64,000 nucleotides of DNA. Source: Daphnia pulex. Taxonomy: Eukaryota; Arthropoda; Branchiopoda; Diplostraca; Daphniidae. Positions 37,910 through 51,400 of this stretch are shown in pieces. Each line of letters starts with the position of its first letter. Position 1 is the stretch's first letter. The notes beneath the pieces are model-generated. The model was not told the DNA's origin and made no database searches. It was given only the letters and a program-made list of their open reading frames with translations. Position numbers and translations under genes: made by a program. The stretch spans positions 12,763,001 to 12,827,000 of the forward strand of contig NC_060026.1 of NCBI RefSeq assembly GCF_021134715.1. Direction: 5' to 3'.

Positions 37910-40900
37910 ATGATGTTGCCCCACGATGTTACAGATCATGCAGAAGCCATGAGACCTGATTCCACTGAGCCTTATAGGCCAGGAGGGATTCTGCTCTTTG
38001 GCTATCTACGAAAGCTCAAGGTGAACCATCTTTCTCTTCCTATAAACCACATTTCTTTTTTTTTTCAACTGTTTTGTACACTCGCTTACTTCTCTTTTCT
38101 GGTTTTACCTTTCTTTTTTTTAACTTGACAGCGTATGAAGAAAAAATTCTTCATCTTAACAGCTGACAGTGAAAGCAATCCTGCCCGTTTGGAATATTTT
38201 GATTCAGAGAAGAAATACAAGAATGGTCAGACAGCGAAAAGGTATAAACTCATTTCTACATGTTAAAAAAACATGGATAAACATTGATCTTTTATTTCCA
38301 GGTCAATTGTCATCAAGTCATGCTTCAGTATAAACAGAAAGACCGACTGCAAGCACAAGTTTGTTGTGGCAGTCTACACCAATGAAGATTGCTTCCCAAT
38401 TGCCTTTGAGTCTGAGGAAGAACTAATTAAGTGGTTCATCCCCCTACTGGAAATTCATCTGGCTGACAAAATTTCAGAAGGGGAAGAGCTCAAACCTATT
38501 TACGGTAAGGAAAATCTTGTTCATCAGCTTGAGGCTCATGTGCACACAGCATTGAGATATATATCTGATCCAATCAAGTCTACAAATAACCTGCTTGATC
38601 ATAAAGGTTCTGGGGTCCAATTCTTGTAAAGAAGAATCTTGTGGGGGTTTTATAATTAGCTTTCTTTTCTAGTCACGAGGAAGAGAGGGACCTTACGACC
38701 GACACGGTTGGAATGTTTTGTTTGCCCACAGCGACACGCGATTTGATGCAGCACCAAATAGTTGTGTCAGACTCGTTATGGTCGTTGGGAAAAACAACAA
38801 AAAGCTTCCAAGCCGTGGATATAAATAGTGGCATGAATTTCCGAGAATGCCTGAATGAAAACAATCAACGCTTACGCCTATTTTTAGCCGGACAATAGTA
38901 GTCGATTTACGTGTACCGAGACCTAAACTCCCGTCGCTTCCAACTGGCTCATGTAATTAAAGTCATTTTCTTTTTTTCTCTCTATTCCCGACAGAGCATG
39001 TGTGGCAGGTGACGGTGCAGCGGAAGGATTTGGGCAGCCGGAAAAACATTTTGGGTCCTTATCGCCTGTGCTTGAACACCACCACCAGGGTTTTGACTCT
39101 CTTCAAGATGCCACTATGTCTTCCGCTGGAATTATGGGAGTTTCCAGTCATGACTATCCGTCGTTGCGGCCAGACCAATCATCAGTTTTTCATGGAAATG
39201 GGCCGCGGAGCGATAACGGGTGCAGGTGAACTTATTATGGAACTCGAAGAAGCAGCGGTCGCTCAAAATGTGCACGGAGCCGTCCTCGAGGCCATGAAGA
39301 ATTCGGCCAAAGATGATCTCGGACCGAGGCCAAGGACGAGATCGTCTTCGGCCAACGAGCAAAATCGGCCATCTTTGCAGCCCAGCTGGAATCCTCCAGC
39401 TCCATCCGTCGTTCCAGTTTCGACAACTGCAGGGCTGGTCCGGAATCGAGCCGACAGCGTGCCTTCCAGGTCGAGAACGACCAGTGAAAACGCTGCTGTC
39501 ACTCCGACGCACGACAGCCGCCCATCTTCTGTTCTCTACGCCCACGAGGGATCTTCAACGTCGCCTCCGATGGCCGTCAAGTCAATACCCAATTCGTTTT
39601 CCATGGACGATATGGAGGCTCCTCTGCATCCGGTCAACAATTACATCCGTAGCCGCCTCAGTCACACGGCCACACCGGAGAACAGTTTGCCCAAGGAGTC
39701 GACGATCCTGGAAGAGGACAGGAATGACGCATATTTAATGATGTCACACGTTGATCAGCCTCCATCGACCTCAGATTACTTGTCCATGACGCCTAGAGGT
39801 CCTCTATCTTCTTCGCCAAGTGCTCCATCCGTATCTACAATGGGGCCCACGCGAGCCCTTTCTCTTTCCAATACTTCAGTTCAAGGCGGATGCAAGAACA
39901 GGGTTACGCCCGCGCCGTCGGGCCCGCCGCCCATCAAACCGCCGCTTCACCCTCAGAATCCTTACATGGATATGTCGAGCCCGGTGACGACATCATCTTG
40001 GGCGTCGCCTCCACCAAGTGCTCAAGATGGTTACCTCCCCATGTATCCATCCGGAAGTGCTCCCGGATCAGTGGGAACGCGCTCTGGAACTCACACCCGA
40101 TCCAGCAGTTTCTGTGATGAACCGCCGGAAAGCTACGTGCCCATGGCACCGCAAAGTGTGGCCAGCTCTGTGACGTCACGAGACGAAGAAGGTGGCTCTT
40201 ATATGGACATGCAATGTCGACGAAGTGTTCCAAGAGAAGCACACCATCTTCGTGGTCGGCTCAGTCCTGCTAGCGGTAGTTCGCTGGCCAGCTCTTTTAC
40301 TTCAGGGACACCACCGGTCGGTCGGTTCCAGGAATACCACCTGGAGAAGGTGTCGTCGTTTTTGACCCCGTCGGAGGACGACGACTCTCTGTCGTCGTTG
40401 AGTTGCAGACAATCTCGAGCCTATTCAGTTGGTTCCAGACCAGAAATCAGAGCTCGGAAAATGGCAGCCGTCAATCACGAGCAAGCGCCCACTGTTGCCC
40501 CCGCTGTTCCACCACCAACGTCCACCGGTTACACGACCACTGCCCATACAGCTATAGCCAATCAGGACGCAAGGGTAAGGGCCTACTCGGTGGGAAGTCG
40601 AGTGACGCCTGGAAATAGCAAATTATCCGCTTCCAGCAATGGATCGTCGTCATCAGTCAGCTCGTCCCGCCATGAACTAGAACCGGCGGCTAATCCTAAT
40701 CACCAGAGTCCGACTCATGGCCATCAGCAGCAGCCGGACGAGAGTCAACGGAAAAAGTCATTGAGCGTACCCTATTTAGGCACTTCAACGCCAGCTGGAT
40801 CTGTAGCCAACATCCCTTACGCCGGATCGAATCCAACTGGAACGTTCTTCCGCACGCTGTTGAGTCAACAGGCAACGGCCGTTCGTCGCGAAAATGATCT

Positions 40901-43757
40901 GATGGAAATAGAATTCGCCCGGGCTTTGAATGGCCTAAATGTTAGCTCAGACAGTTTCCTAGGAATCGACCAGGTCGATTGCGCCGCCTCCTCTTCCTAT
41001 ACCGGACAATTCGGATCGACCGATAGTGTGGGCCGCTCTTCTGTCGCCTCTACGAATTCCAGCACAGCCGGGGCTGGCGGGCGGCCACGATCGGCTTCTA
41101 ATCAGTCTCGCCCGTCTTTCGGTTCTAATCGGAGTATTGTCAGCGGGAAACCGAAATTAGATTCCTTCCGATCTAGGGAAGGTAGGCTGCGACTGGAACG
41201 GCTGGAAAGTGTTCCGCAAGGCCGCGATCAGGATTACATTGAGTACGGAGAGAGTCGGCAACATCTCAGAGGAGTTGAATCACCGGATGTCAGTGGTCCA
41301 AAAATCGTCAACAAGGCAGAACATGATCAAGACAGCGCTGACGAATACGTCGAACTGGCACACCCCAACAGCCGATTGAGTAACGTGCGATTGTCGGTTT
41401 CTGAATCAGAGCAAGTTGGCAGAGTCGTCTCTCCCGGAAGTGATTACATGTCCATGGACGGATCTAAGAACAAAATGGTCGCTTCCATGAGCACCGTCCT
41501 CTGTCAGCTCGGCCAAGATCCTTCCGCCAGCTACATCGACATGAACTACAACAGTAAAAGAACTCCATCATATCCGGGTTCCGTGTCTGATGATTTTACC
41601 TACTTACCCATGGATTACACGCCCAGATCTTCCAGGAACCCATCAAGGCAATCTTCTCAGGTAATTCAATTGTCCCCGTTTTCCTTTTTTGATCACGGTT
41701 TTTTAACTTTCTATTTTTTTTTTTTTTCTTTCCATATTTCGTTGGTTCTCCAGACTGATTTGATTTTAGCACTTGGAACAGTGTCGCCATCTATGAGAGG
41801 CTCGCAAACTCCTCGCTCGGAGTCTGCCCGGCATTCGCGGACCGAAGAAAGCTTGCAAGAACAAAATTACATGGAAATGACGTTCGAAAATCCTTCAGAT
41901 CCGGCACTTCGTGTCGACAAGTCTGTCCGTTCTCGCATTCCCAGCCCATACGATGGATCGCAGACGGACACTGAAACTCCATCCGCCGTGTCTGCCAAAG
42001 GCAGCAGCAAAAAGTCGGCCTTCCTGTCCAATTTGTTTGGACGCAAGTCCTTCAGCGCTGGCAAATCGGCAACGTCTCCTACCGCTGCGACACCAGCGGA
42101 CAGTGGGACGTTGCCTAGGTCGTCCAGAAGTATGCCACCAAGTCCTTTTTCATCGCTGAAACGGCCTAGCAAGTCGAGCAAGACACGACGCACCACAACA
42201 GCGGGGCCGATTGCTCAATCACTTTCACCCGTTTCGCCGGATGTCGATTTGTCTTCGGCCTTGTTGTTTCATCAGCGCAGTCAGAGTATGCGGTCACACT
42301 CGATTGGCCACTCGCGTAGCAGCTTGCATAGTCCCTTGACTCCGCCCAGTCCCTCTGCGGATTTTTCGATGATCCATCCGCAGTTTTCGCCGCCATCGCC
42401 GTCCGTGGTTATTGCGCCCAAGCCGGGCAGTTCGCAGCCAATCAGCATCTCTCTTCAAAGGCAGACCTACACTCCGCGGGGCTCTCCTCACACTGGAATT
42501 CCAGCCTTGAATTTGAGCCGGATGGTCGCTGATCCAGATGAATATGTTCTCCATCATACGCGATATTCTGCCAGTCCTAGCCGCCTCATGCCTATGCCCA
42601 CTCTGTCACCTCTGCCGGAGGTTTTGCTCAACACGGCAACGCTCTCCAAGGCTGAGAAAGCGGGCAACCGGAATTCAACCGCAGGAAAAATCAACGAGGG
42701 TTACATGAACATGGATTTCGGGGCCAACAAGTCGTCGGCAACGAGCATCCAGCCCCCAAAGTTCATCTTTGAAGAGTTACCCGGCTCTGGTGAGGTTACA
42801 CCGACGATGCCTAGCACTCCATCAAGAGCCGAGACTAGCCTGCCTGTTCGAATACCTTTGAAAGCCAACGAAGATAAAGAGAATTCTGTCAGCTCACAGC
42901 AGCCTAACTTCGTAGTCGATAGTGATACATTAGTTTCGTCAACTGGCAATGGAACGTCAACCGCAGCTACACCTACCAACTCCATTCCAAGCAAGCAGAG
43001 AGCTAATAGTTTGGAGAAGATCGTTTGCGCTTTGGAAAAGGCTATTATTGGACCAAAGCGACACAGTAGTGGTGACAAACCCAAACGATCGGGGAGTACA
43101 GCAGTAGCAATTCAGAGGTAAATTTAATTGTTTTTAAACTTAAAAAAATGCAAATATGTTTAAACATTTTGTGTTTCCAGGTCAAACAGTTATCAGCCGT
43201 CGTCTGCTGGTCGCGTTATTTATGCAGGCAGCAAGCCAGCGTCACTTTTTCCATTATTGACGGACATCCCGGCTGGAAAGGTGATGTCGATTTCGACTAA
43301 AGACAGCCAAAATGGCAAGAATCCGAAATCTTTGCCTGGCCAACAGGCGACCAACGCAAACAGCCGGACGTCTTCCTCTTCGTTGGTCAGTTTGGGCGAA
43401 GACTCGATAGCTGGAGAACTCCAAGCTGTCAATTGGAACTCGAGTTCGTCGACATTCATACCGTTGACTGTCGGACAGAGTCCCACTACCCTGCCATCCA
43501 AATCGCCCTCCCCGTCGCTTCTCTCTCGGCCAACTTCAGTGCAAAGTGAAAGAGCTATTCATTATGCTCAATTGGATCTGACACCATCGACCGGCCAGCG
43601 ATCGACGCCAAAAGATGATTTCCTCGATGAAGTTCCCAAAAGTCCGCGCATTCCAAGACCGACTTCAGCTTCCGCGGTCTTTGGCGCTGACATTACTACC
43701 GCTTACGCTCAAATTGATTTTAAAAAGAGCGAAGGAATCAAGACAAGTAATCCGTGA
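37910..43757 (+). CDS. chico: Insulin receptor substrate (Chico/IRS homologue)
   Basis: Six exons (37910-38020, 38132-38241, 38302-38504, 38995-41660, 41754-43117, 43181-43757) give 1676 residues, longer than human IRS1/IRS2 and Drosophila Chico. A PH domain (about residues 18-130: GGILLFGYLRKLKRMKKKFF..., FVVAVYTNEDCFPIAFES) is followed by an IRS-type PTB domain (about 142-245: VWQVTVQRKDLGSRKNILGPYRL, WEFPVMTIRRCGQTNHQFFMEMGR). The long Ser/Pro-rich tail has eleven YxxM motifs, the consensus for PI3-kinase p85 SH2 domains: YLMM, YLSM, YMDM, YLPM, YVPM, YMDM, YMSM, YIDM, YLPM, YMEM and YMNM. Two C-terminal tyrosines in YAQLDL and YAQIDF resemble the SHP2-binding tail of IRS1. Known role: docking protein for insulin/IGF receptor signalling. 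The start is the first of two tandem ATGs after a stop-free upstream stretch. Confidence 0.96.
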
Positions 43758-44790
43758 AATGAAATCGTAGCATATAATTGATACCAGAGACATCGAAACG
43801 TCCGTTTGAAGTAAGTTATCATTAACCTTATCTAATTGTGACAGGAGAAATTAACAGCCAAATTTTCTCTTTTTTCTTGTATAGGTTTTATCCCAAATTG
43901 TCCTAGTTGTCAAAAGAGGGCAGACTCAAAACCAGCCTCGGCCGTCATCAACCGACCATAATTTGTTTTCGTTACTTTTTTTTAATTCTTCGGCTTTTTT
44001 CGCCCTTGGTTTCTCGTCGTTTGTTTCGTTCATTTGTTATCAGATTATTATTTTTTTTTTTTCAAAAGACTCACACAAACCCAGATGTAGCCCAATCTTC
44101 CAGTAATCGACTAGTCCTCGATTTTGTGCATCCAGTAACTACTTTTCTGTAGCTTGTTTTTTAACCCGAGATACGTACGTATGCATAGGGTAATGGCTAA
44201 CCAAAATGCTTTTTATACAGTGTACCTATAGCTAATGTAGAATTGTGGTGTACATGTCCGAAGGTCCGTCTTCTTCTCTTATGTTATATTTTTTTCTATC
44301 GGGGGAAATAGTAGATTTTAATTTTTTTTCGCGTGAAGTGTTTGTGTGTGTTTTTTTTTTGTACATGGCAAAATGGACAGTGATTTTCAACGAGATCCAG
44401 TCCTTCATATTTTAATACAACAATTGTGCATTTTTTTTTTCGTTTTTGGAAACACTTTGTATCAAAATAACCCATGTCATAAACTGTCTAGTTTTCTTAT
44501 CGGATTTTTGGGTTTTTCAATCCGGTGGATTTTCATTTTCGAGTCGCTCAATACACGCACCAATGTTTGTTGATTACAAATATTTCCGAGGGCTTTGAAA
44601 ATACCTCTGTCACGCGCTAATGGACGAAGACAACCGTCTCAGTCCTGTGAGCAGCTCAAGTCTAAGTCTTCTGGACTGGAAAATGCTGGAATCTCCTTTT
44701 GTTCGGTTGGATTCACTTTCGTTTTTGTTGAAGGCAAAAATGTGAACAATTCTCTTTTTTTCAATAAATACATTACAAGAAAAAACATAC
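43758..44790 (+). other. chico: 3' UTR of the insulin receptor substrate gene
   Basis: This AT- and T-rich stretch follows the stop codon. It contains no conserved coding exon. A plus-strand AATAAA at 44763-44768 is a good candidate poly(A) signal. A GT...AG pair (43811 to about 43884) could be a small 3' UTR intron. Confidence 0.55.
44763..44768 (+). terminator. chico: Candidate poly(A) signal AATAAA of the insulin receptor substrate gene
   Basis: The canonical hexamer sits about 1 kb after the stop codon and just before the presumed promoter of the next gene. Confidence 0.5.
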
Positions 44791-44799
44791 CACAAAAAT

Positions 44800-45438
44800 A
44801 AATCTGGCAACGCCGAGATAGAACAACTTGAAAAAATATAAAAAAGAAAAACGAAAGAAAATGGCGACCTTCTGGATGATGGCTGAGTGCGAGTCAGATG
44901 TCTAATATTTACAACAATTTCGTGCGAGTTTATAAAGTGCCCAATACGATACCAGGTAATTCGGTTAGAACGCATTGAAAATGATTGTTTTCCATTGATT
45001 GGGTTCACCACGACCTACAGCTGCCTGTCATACAAGCCATTTTGAAACATAACAAATGCTCTGCTGTCACTCTTGTATTTATGCTGATCCGGCTCATTGG
45101 AGGTCTGGTATTTCCATAGACATTTCAGTTGATGGTCTAATACCGTTTTATCTGAAAAACATTGATCGCAACGGATGTGAAAGGTTAACAACATCTGGGG
45201 TGGGGATTGGTGTCAAGACAGTTACAACGAACCCTTGATTGGCTTCTCATAAACTCAATAGCCACAGCTGATTCAGTTTGTATTTGTTGGCGAAGTCATG
45301 TTCACCCAGAGCTGCATGCTCTGCAGAACTCTTTCTTCGATCTCTCTGCAAAGTCTGGCCACAATCTAACAGTCACTCGACCTTCTTGTTTTGTTTCAGG
45401 GTGCTGTTGACAGTTTCACCTTTCTGCCTGCAGCCATA
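44800..45438 (+). promoter_or_regulatory. Patronin: Probable distal Patronin promoter and 5' UTR
   Basis: The segment lies between the insulin receptor substrate poly(A) site and the first Patronin coding exon. The motif AAAATGGCGACC at 44858-44869 resembles the Pho/YY1 core and also opens a 14-codon upstream frame (44861-44905). A splice acceptor (tgtttcag) precedes 45400, so a spliced 5' UTR is likely. The transcription start is not fixed. Confidence 0.4.
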
Positions 45439-48400
45439 ATGGAATCGAGATCTTCTTCCTCTGCGAGAATGAGAACCCTAACCTACATGCCTGTGGTGGA
45501 AGTCCAGGGTTACAACGCCCACAACAAGCTCCAGGTTAGACCGCTTTCTCATAAATAGTTTTGGGGGGTAGTTTTTTTCGATGGAGAGTCATGCAAGTTT
45601 TGAGCAGCACAAAACTCTCCACACAATCAGCTGTATCGCGTGGGTAGAGGCTCGTTCACCATAAAAGGAAGGACGTGCGTGCGTCGTCACTCCTATTCGA
45701 AACGAACCAATGTCTTATCATCGTGAGTAGCGGGCCGTGGTATTTTCACGGGCCATCGAACGCGTATTTTTCCCCTCCTACCGTTCACGCGTTCATCCCC
45801 GCCACTTACAGCAACAGCAGGAGGTATGGCGATGATCTTTACTGATACAAAAGATGTTTTTGTTTCCGCTCTATTCAAAAATAAAAAGGAAGGAAAAAAA
45901 GACGGTAGGTTCCGGCTGGGGGCTCCAACGGGAGCACAGTTCCTATCCGTCTATGTTTTTTTTTTTTTTATCTTTTGGTTATGTTTTCAAAACATACCGC
46001 TTTTGCGTTTCACATGGAAGATGATGGAATTCTTCCTCCATTTTTACTTGCCGCTATATTCCACAGCTGAGCGATGGATAACCGGCCAGTATATCGAAGG
46101 AAAGCGTCTAGTTAACTCCACATAGTTTTTGTTTCCATTACTTCCAGCGATGTCTGAAGACAAACCTCCTGACGGATTTTCAGTGATATTTAATTACCTC
46201 GTGTGTTGTTTTCGACGCCCAGCCAATAGCGACCCTAGTCCACAGATATTCCACGCAATTTGGCAACCGGTTAGACAAAACAAAACAAATTCCCTCTTCC
46301 TTGTTTTTCTTTCGATTTTCATTTGTTATCGATCTCACAATGAGACCGACAACATTTCCGGTCAATCAAACGCTTAAGGCCAAACGACCGGGTTGGTTCC
46401 CGCGACGCCTAATGCATTTGTTCGGCTGTAAAAATTATTTCCCGCAATTTTCATTTTTTTTTTTCAAATGATCTCATTTGGAATGTGTCTAGCCAGTAAT
46501 CGTTTCTTCGTGATGAAGTTTGTTTTTTTGCTGCTGCTGCTGCTCGTGTTTTTTGGCGTGCATGTTTTTCTTTCGACAACACGGGGAAAGTTACTAACGT
46601 CCCGTGACGTTGCCCGATATGCTACTACCCGACGTCAGTGTAGACGCACCTGTGCATCAATACTATTTTTTTATTCCGCTATTTTATGCAGTTGGTCCGT
46701 GTCTTTTCCTTTTCTTTTTAAAAACAAAATATAACGGGACCGACTTGGTATTTTATTTTATTCTTCGCTTCGGTTTTGGACTATCCGACCGGCTCTGCCG
46801 GGGGACCATCTGGCCCTCTCTGGGATTCGTTTGACACGACGCTAGTCGACTTACCCACGACGACCATTTGTATTATCTACCTTCCCGGCTGTTGTTGTAC
46901 ATGGCACTTGTTCGAACTGCGACTCGACCATTTTTTTATGTATGTAAAAGACTTTGGCGATCACACAGGTCCGTTGAAAATAAATATCGACCCCTTTGGT
47001 CGAGTCCTTTTTAACGGTAGTTTCTAGATTTTAAGAACCTTTTTTCATTTCATCGAGAAATGGACGGACACTGTGAGGCTGTTATTGGTAGATCAGTTTG
47101 TAAATCAACCCTTTAATCTGTTGTGCGATTAACTTTTATGATGATTCGTGAGTCTGAGCTTGCGTGTGGCTACACGCAACAACCGTATATAGTCTAGCGG
47201 GTATAGCCCAAGTCAGCTAGCTAGCTAGCCCCCCGTAGGATGTGAGATGATGTTCTCACCTCGTCTTGTTGTTGTAGGGCAGCCACCTGTCCGAGTTGCT
47301 CGGTAAAGTTGGTTATTTGTTTGCGATCGGTCAACGATCGAGATTACGAGGGCAGTGGGGCAAGCAACAGACAGCTTTCACACGTTTTCTTTTCTTTCCT
47401 CTTCTCGGTGGACCAATTTATGACAGGTTTTTCGTTATGTGGGTGAATTTTCTTGTCCGTTGTTTCATCAACATGTTTCACAGCCGCAATAGCTCTCTCT
47501 CTCCTTCTCTCCACGCTATTAAATTCAAGTGCCAAATCAAACAGTTCAAATGCCCGTATCTTGTTTGCAAGCGCTCTTTTTTAAAAACAATTCACGCACC
47601 TGCAAATAGATCAAAATCGCCTTGTTTCTCTTTTTCGTTCCGTCTGGATGTAATATTTTTCTTTTCGCTTGTTGATGATTGCCCACCCTGATCCGCTGTT
47701 TTCTCCACTAGCTTTATTTTTTACGGAACGGAACGCACGGTTGTTTGTTTCGAAGCGAATTTTATTTCATTTTTGTTGAGCCGAAAAGAAGAAGAAACTT
47801 TGATAATGCGCAACAGCTGGGCGGAGTCAGTACGTTGACTTCCCCCCCCCCACCTCTTCTTCCCCCCCCGCTTCCTTCACACTGTACTGTTGTAACATAC
47901 TATACCACTATACTCGGTCTGGTTGAAGATGGTCCGTCAGTTGCTCCGGGTGTTCCATCCTAGTCACAAGTGTTGTCTCTCTCTCTTGCTCCCGTCCGTT
48001 CCTCTATCTCTCCCATGACTGGAGGCGGATAGTTTTTCTGGGGGATTTTTTTATTCTTCTTTACATTGTTGTGTGTGTGTGTGTTTTTTTCCCCGTCTTG
48101 TTGTAACGGAGTGGAATGCCCTGGCGGTGGAGTGGAACCGTTGCGGATGGCTCTGGCCCAACGGCGAGGCTCTGACCTCTCGATTAAGAGACGCTTGTGC
48201 CCATCTCGTTTGAGTCGACAGAGGCAATGGGTAAAAACAGTAAGAGACGCAAAGGCACCTGGACGCCGCATCCGATCGACGGAGCGAGTGAAGCGACGGG
48301 TCCGCCGGGTTCGGCCAGTCACACGGACGACGACGGGTTGATGGACGACACGAGGATGTTGAAAGGCAGGCGAAGGGTCGACGACGATTCGTCACTCAAG

Positions 48401-51400
48401 AGAAAGAAGAAGAAGAAGATGAAGAACATGACCAGCAACAACAACAACAGGCAGGCCGGCAACACGCCGGCCCTGCGACAGCTGCTGGACGACAGTTTCC
48501 CAAGGCGGAAGCGCTCGATGCATTTCAGTCATTTGCAGAATGACGAGGAGGAGGAGGACGACCACGAAGAGGAGCGTTTCGCCGATCTGTCGGATATCGT
48601 GGCCACCGATTGGCGTGCGGAAGCCCGGATGCCTCCGGAAGGATCGGATTCCTGCATTTCGGTCGAAGAAGAGGAGATTTACCAGTCGAGGAAGTTGGTG
48701 ATGCGCCAGTTGGTGATGAACCAGCTGAGTTTGATCCGGCAGCATTTCAATCCGCACCCGGAGGTGTTTGTCGACGACGAGCCTCTCGACGAGGATGCGG
48801 ATCACGAGCTGGACCGTGAAGGTGTCAGCGACGTGGATTCCTGGCAGGAAATGGAAGAGCGGTTCGCCGAAATTTACCAGCCCATACCGTATGACGTCGC
48901 CATGGATTCGTGGCGTTCCATGACCAAAGAGCAGATGCTCAAGACCGTCACTAGCCGCCGGCTTCGGTCACGCATGAAGTACATGAGCCGGGCCGAGATT
49001 CTCAGTCAGATTCAAACACTTAAATTGGCCCAACATCAGGACGGCAGGCACAAAAGCAAGAGCCCCGTTTATGAAGACATGTCCGGCACCATTCAACCGC
49101 AACCATCTGGGAATAACAACAAGCAGACGGTGGCAGTGGCAGAAGTCAAGAAGAAGAAGAAAGTCAAAGCGGCCAAACAACCGGAACACCAACAACAGCA
49201 GCAGCAGCAGCAACAACATTCTTTTCAAACGCATCTTTATCAAAACACTTCGTCGTATCACGGACTGAGTTTGGCCGACATTTACCAGGCCAAAGTGGAG
49301 GCCCGTCGCCAGGAGCTGCAGCAAATCAAACAGCAAAAAGCCGCAAGTAAAGTAGCGGCGGCGGTGGCGGCCGCAGCAGCAGCTGGACAAAACGACGTGT
49401 ACGTTACCCGAGCTCTCGTCCATGCGCCACCTGCATCGGACGACGACGAAGATAAGCAACGGTTCGTGTCGCGGTCCAGCATTCTCAACAAACTCGGCAC
49501 GCCCAGCACGGCCCAGGAAATCAAATCCAAGACGGAATTGATCGCCCAGTTTTGGCGTCAGAGCGACTACATCACCACCGAATACAGCCGTAGCCTGGGC
49601 GGAGGCGGTGGCCAGCAGCAGAGCGTCAAAAACCCGCCAGCTCATTCTTGTTCCTCGTCGTCGCCTTCGTCCAGTTCCTGCCCGTCCGACTGCGACGGCT
49701 GCTGCGAAGGAGGTGACGGCTGCTCCATGTGCTCCTGCTCATCCTGCGGCAGTTTCAAAACTGTCAAGTCGATGGAGAAAGCGGCGGTGGTGGTGGTGAC
49801 TCAGCCGGCCAGCAAGATTCAACACGAGCGACACTCCGACCCGGAAGAGAAGAAGAAATCGGACAAATCAGAATCGGAGAACGAGTCTCACAACAAGACG
49901 CCCGAACCGGTTCCGCTCAGTTTGGTCAAGCAGCGCAAAATGGAGTTTGAGCGACTTCGAGTCTTGGAGGAGCAGGAGAACAGGCTCCAGGAGCTGGTCC
50001 GTCACACCCGCTCCGACGCCGCCGCCTCCTCCGCTGCTGCTGCTCCAGCCCACCGTAGCTGGCTGGATCTAGCGCAACGGGCTCGCCAGCTGGAAGACAA
50101 GTGGAACAGTGCGAGACGGTCATCCTCTTCCGCCGCCCACGCCATCTATGAGCCCGTTCCGGCCTCACAGTTGCTGCTGAAGAAGGCCGACGACGACAAG
50201 AGGAGCAAGAACCCGAACCGGAGCAAGAAACGCTCCAAAGTCATCAAGCAGCTGAAAACGCGGATGCGGGAGAATTTGGAGTCGGAGTCGCTGGACCCTC
50301 GCGTCCGCCAGCGTCGCCATCAGGAACTCCAGGAGCTCCTCAGCGACGCCGTTCACGCCGGAACCCAAACGTTGACCAACATTAATCTGGGGCTCATTTA
50401 CGTGCCGATGGAACGTCCCAACGAGCCGGGAGCGGGCAAAGAGCCCACCAAAATAATCGGTCCTCCTGGCGGAGGGTTGATGACCCTCAAAAGGGACCGA
50501 TCCCATCTGGGCGGAATCGGCAAAGCCGCCGGCGCTACCGAGAAATTATCGGCCGCCGATACGGGTCGATCGACGGACGAGAGCGAAGATTTATTCGGCA
50601 GCATCGACACTTTGATTTTCGAGCCGAAAGCCGGCGGATCGTCGACCATCATCAAGGCGGAAGAGCTGGAAGAGGTCGAGGAGAGGATCGCCAAGCAGTT
50701 CGACTATCTCAACGACTACGGCTCGTGTCAGGAAGGCGATTCGAGTGACGACGGGACGAAACCGAAAACCGATTCAAAAAACGGTCGACGGGCAGCAGTG
50801 GCAGCGGTGGCAGCAGCGTCGCCTCCGCGCAACAAGAACAACGCTATCGCAGACCCCGCAACGGGCTTCTGCGCTGCTGCTGCCTCTTGCGACGCCTTTG
50901 TCTCTAAGCTGAGCGACGAAACGGCCGACGGACAGACGGATTGCGACGACGACGACAGCCTGGCCAGCTTCAGCAGTGCCAATTTCCCAGGACTCCGCGC
51001 TCAGAACCGTCAAGGGGACGGAGGAGAAGCCGGTCAGGGAGTCGACAGTTCGACAGCCGCTTCCAAGTCGGAGAAGAAATCGGCCGTCTCCACGCTGGAC
51101 AGCGAACACTACACCAACGTGGACACGGACGCCAGTTGGGATTATTATCCGGACGGAGTGGCTGATGGCGAATCGCTCGATTGGTTGAAGCCCGCCCAGA
51201 AAGTGGGCCAGCAATCTAATTCCGTTCTGGCCGTGGGTAATTTGCGCAAGAAGCCGCCAGAGTTGCCGCCGGGCGGTGACGAAGAAGCCGATGAGACGGC
51301 CAAACTGCTGGAATCTTTGAGAATGGCTGAAGATTTAAACGTTTCCTCCAGCCTTCGTTTAATATTCCCTGACAAATCTTTGAAACTCGCTCCGGCCGAA

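Noticed and set aside
47279..47303. Small exon-like segment GSHLSELL between AG and GT sites
   Set aside because: Its 25 bases do not preserve phase between the flanking Patronin exons, and there is no further support.
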